Position numbers and translations under genes: made by a program. Below, piece after piece: positions 62,633 to 64,000 of a stretch of 64,000 nucleotides of DNA. Source of the DNA: Acidobacteriota bacterium (GTDB lineage Bacteria; Acidobacteriota; Vicinamibacteria; Fen-336); the NCBI GenBank assembly GCA_003223555.1, contig QHVM01000081.1, forward strand, positions 25,359 to 89,358, written 5' to 3'. The first letter of the stretch is position 1. Each line of letters starts with the position of its first letter. The notes under the pieces were generated by a model that did no database searches, was not told where the DNA came from, and saw nothing but the letters and a program-made list of their open reading frames with translations.

Positions 62633-64000
<1,368 letters not shown>

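Overview
This is a high-GC (roughly 70%) bacterial chromosome segment, densely packed, with genes on both strands and many 1-8 bp gene overlaps (ATGA, GTGA, TGATG, TAGTG and, unusually, CTGA). The content (GspA/GspB-type secretion helpers, several PilZ proteins, TPR proteins, a GspA ATPase with a peptidoglycan-binding tail, a DevBCA-like exporter, P450, GH63-like glucosidase, recG-rsmD-coaD, icd-mdh, intergenic CGCAGAGG palindromic repeats) resembles large-genome uncultivated soil lineages such as Rokubacteria/Methylomirabilota, Acidobacteriota or Myxococcota. The sequence alone does not settle the phylum. I see no tRNA, rRNA, CRISPR array, prophage or transposase gene.

Layout. 1-6.1 kb: P450, a small membrane protein, an LPG-synthase-like acyl/aminoacyl transferase and a DevC-DevA-DevB type exporter, read here as a lipid-modification and export unit. 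6.2-10.6 kb: an inositol-monophosphatase/ADP-ribosylglycohydrolase fusion (with an apparent frameshift) coupled to a GH63-like glucosidase. 10.8-14.8 kb: a secreted protein, a MarR-YceI operon and a KimA-like K+ importer. 14.9-19 kb: a very large secreted metalloprotease. 19-24 kb: D-threonine-aldolase-like enzyme divergent from a zinc dehydrogenase, then a class A penicillin-binding protein. 23.6-28.3 kb: RlmN-like enzyme coupled to an O-methyltransferase, a Spy-like protein, an S58 peptidase and a DinB-like protein. 28.2-31.4 kb: REC/PilZ - GspA - GspB - VKOR operon, in which the VKOR active-site CxxC is interrupted by an in-frame UGA followed by a SECIS-like hairpin. 31.5-37.5 kb: hydrolase, PilZ-like, SDR, a 399-bp tandem duplication, an ABC-F protein, a YggX-like protein and an AAA ATPase. 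37.6-39 kb: DEAD-box helicase.

39-47.3 kb holds the most unusual unit: a tightly spaced six-gene minus-strand operon (possibly seven) encoding a membrane-anchored muramoyl-amidase-like protein, an MreB/ParM-like actin homologue, a transmembrane TPR/Ig-like protein with a cytoplasmic AAA ATPase, a second soluble AAA ATPase of the same type, an 86-aa protein and a GT-C-like multi-pass membrane protein. I do not recognise this as a described system; it looks like a cytoskeleton-envelope machine.

47.4-64 kb is mostly core: PilZ-GNAT-TPR, recG, rsmD, coaD, aminotransferase, response regulator, cysteine desulfurase, class V aminotransferase plus serA (serine/glyoxylate metabolism), a TetR-fatty acid hydroxylase pair, and icd followed by the start of malate dehydrogenase at the window edge. 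Four CGCAGAGG-type inverted-repeat elements are scattered through 23.6-59.6 kb.
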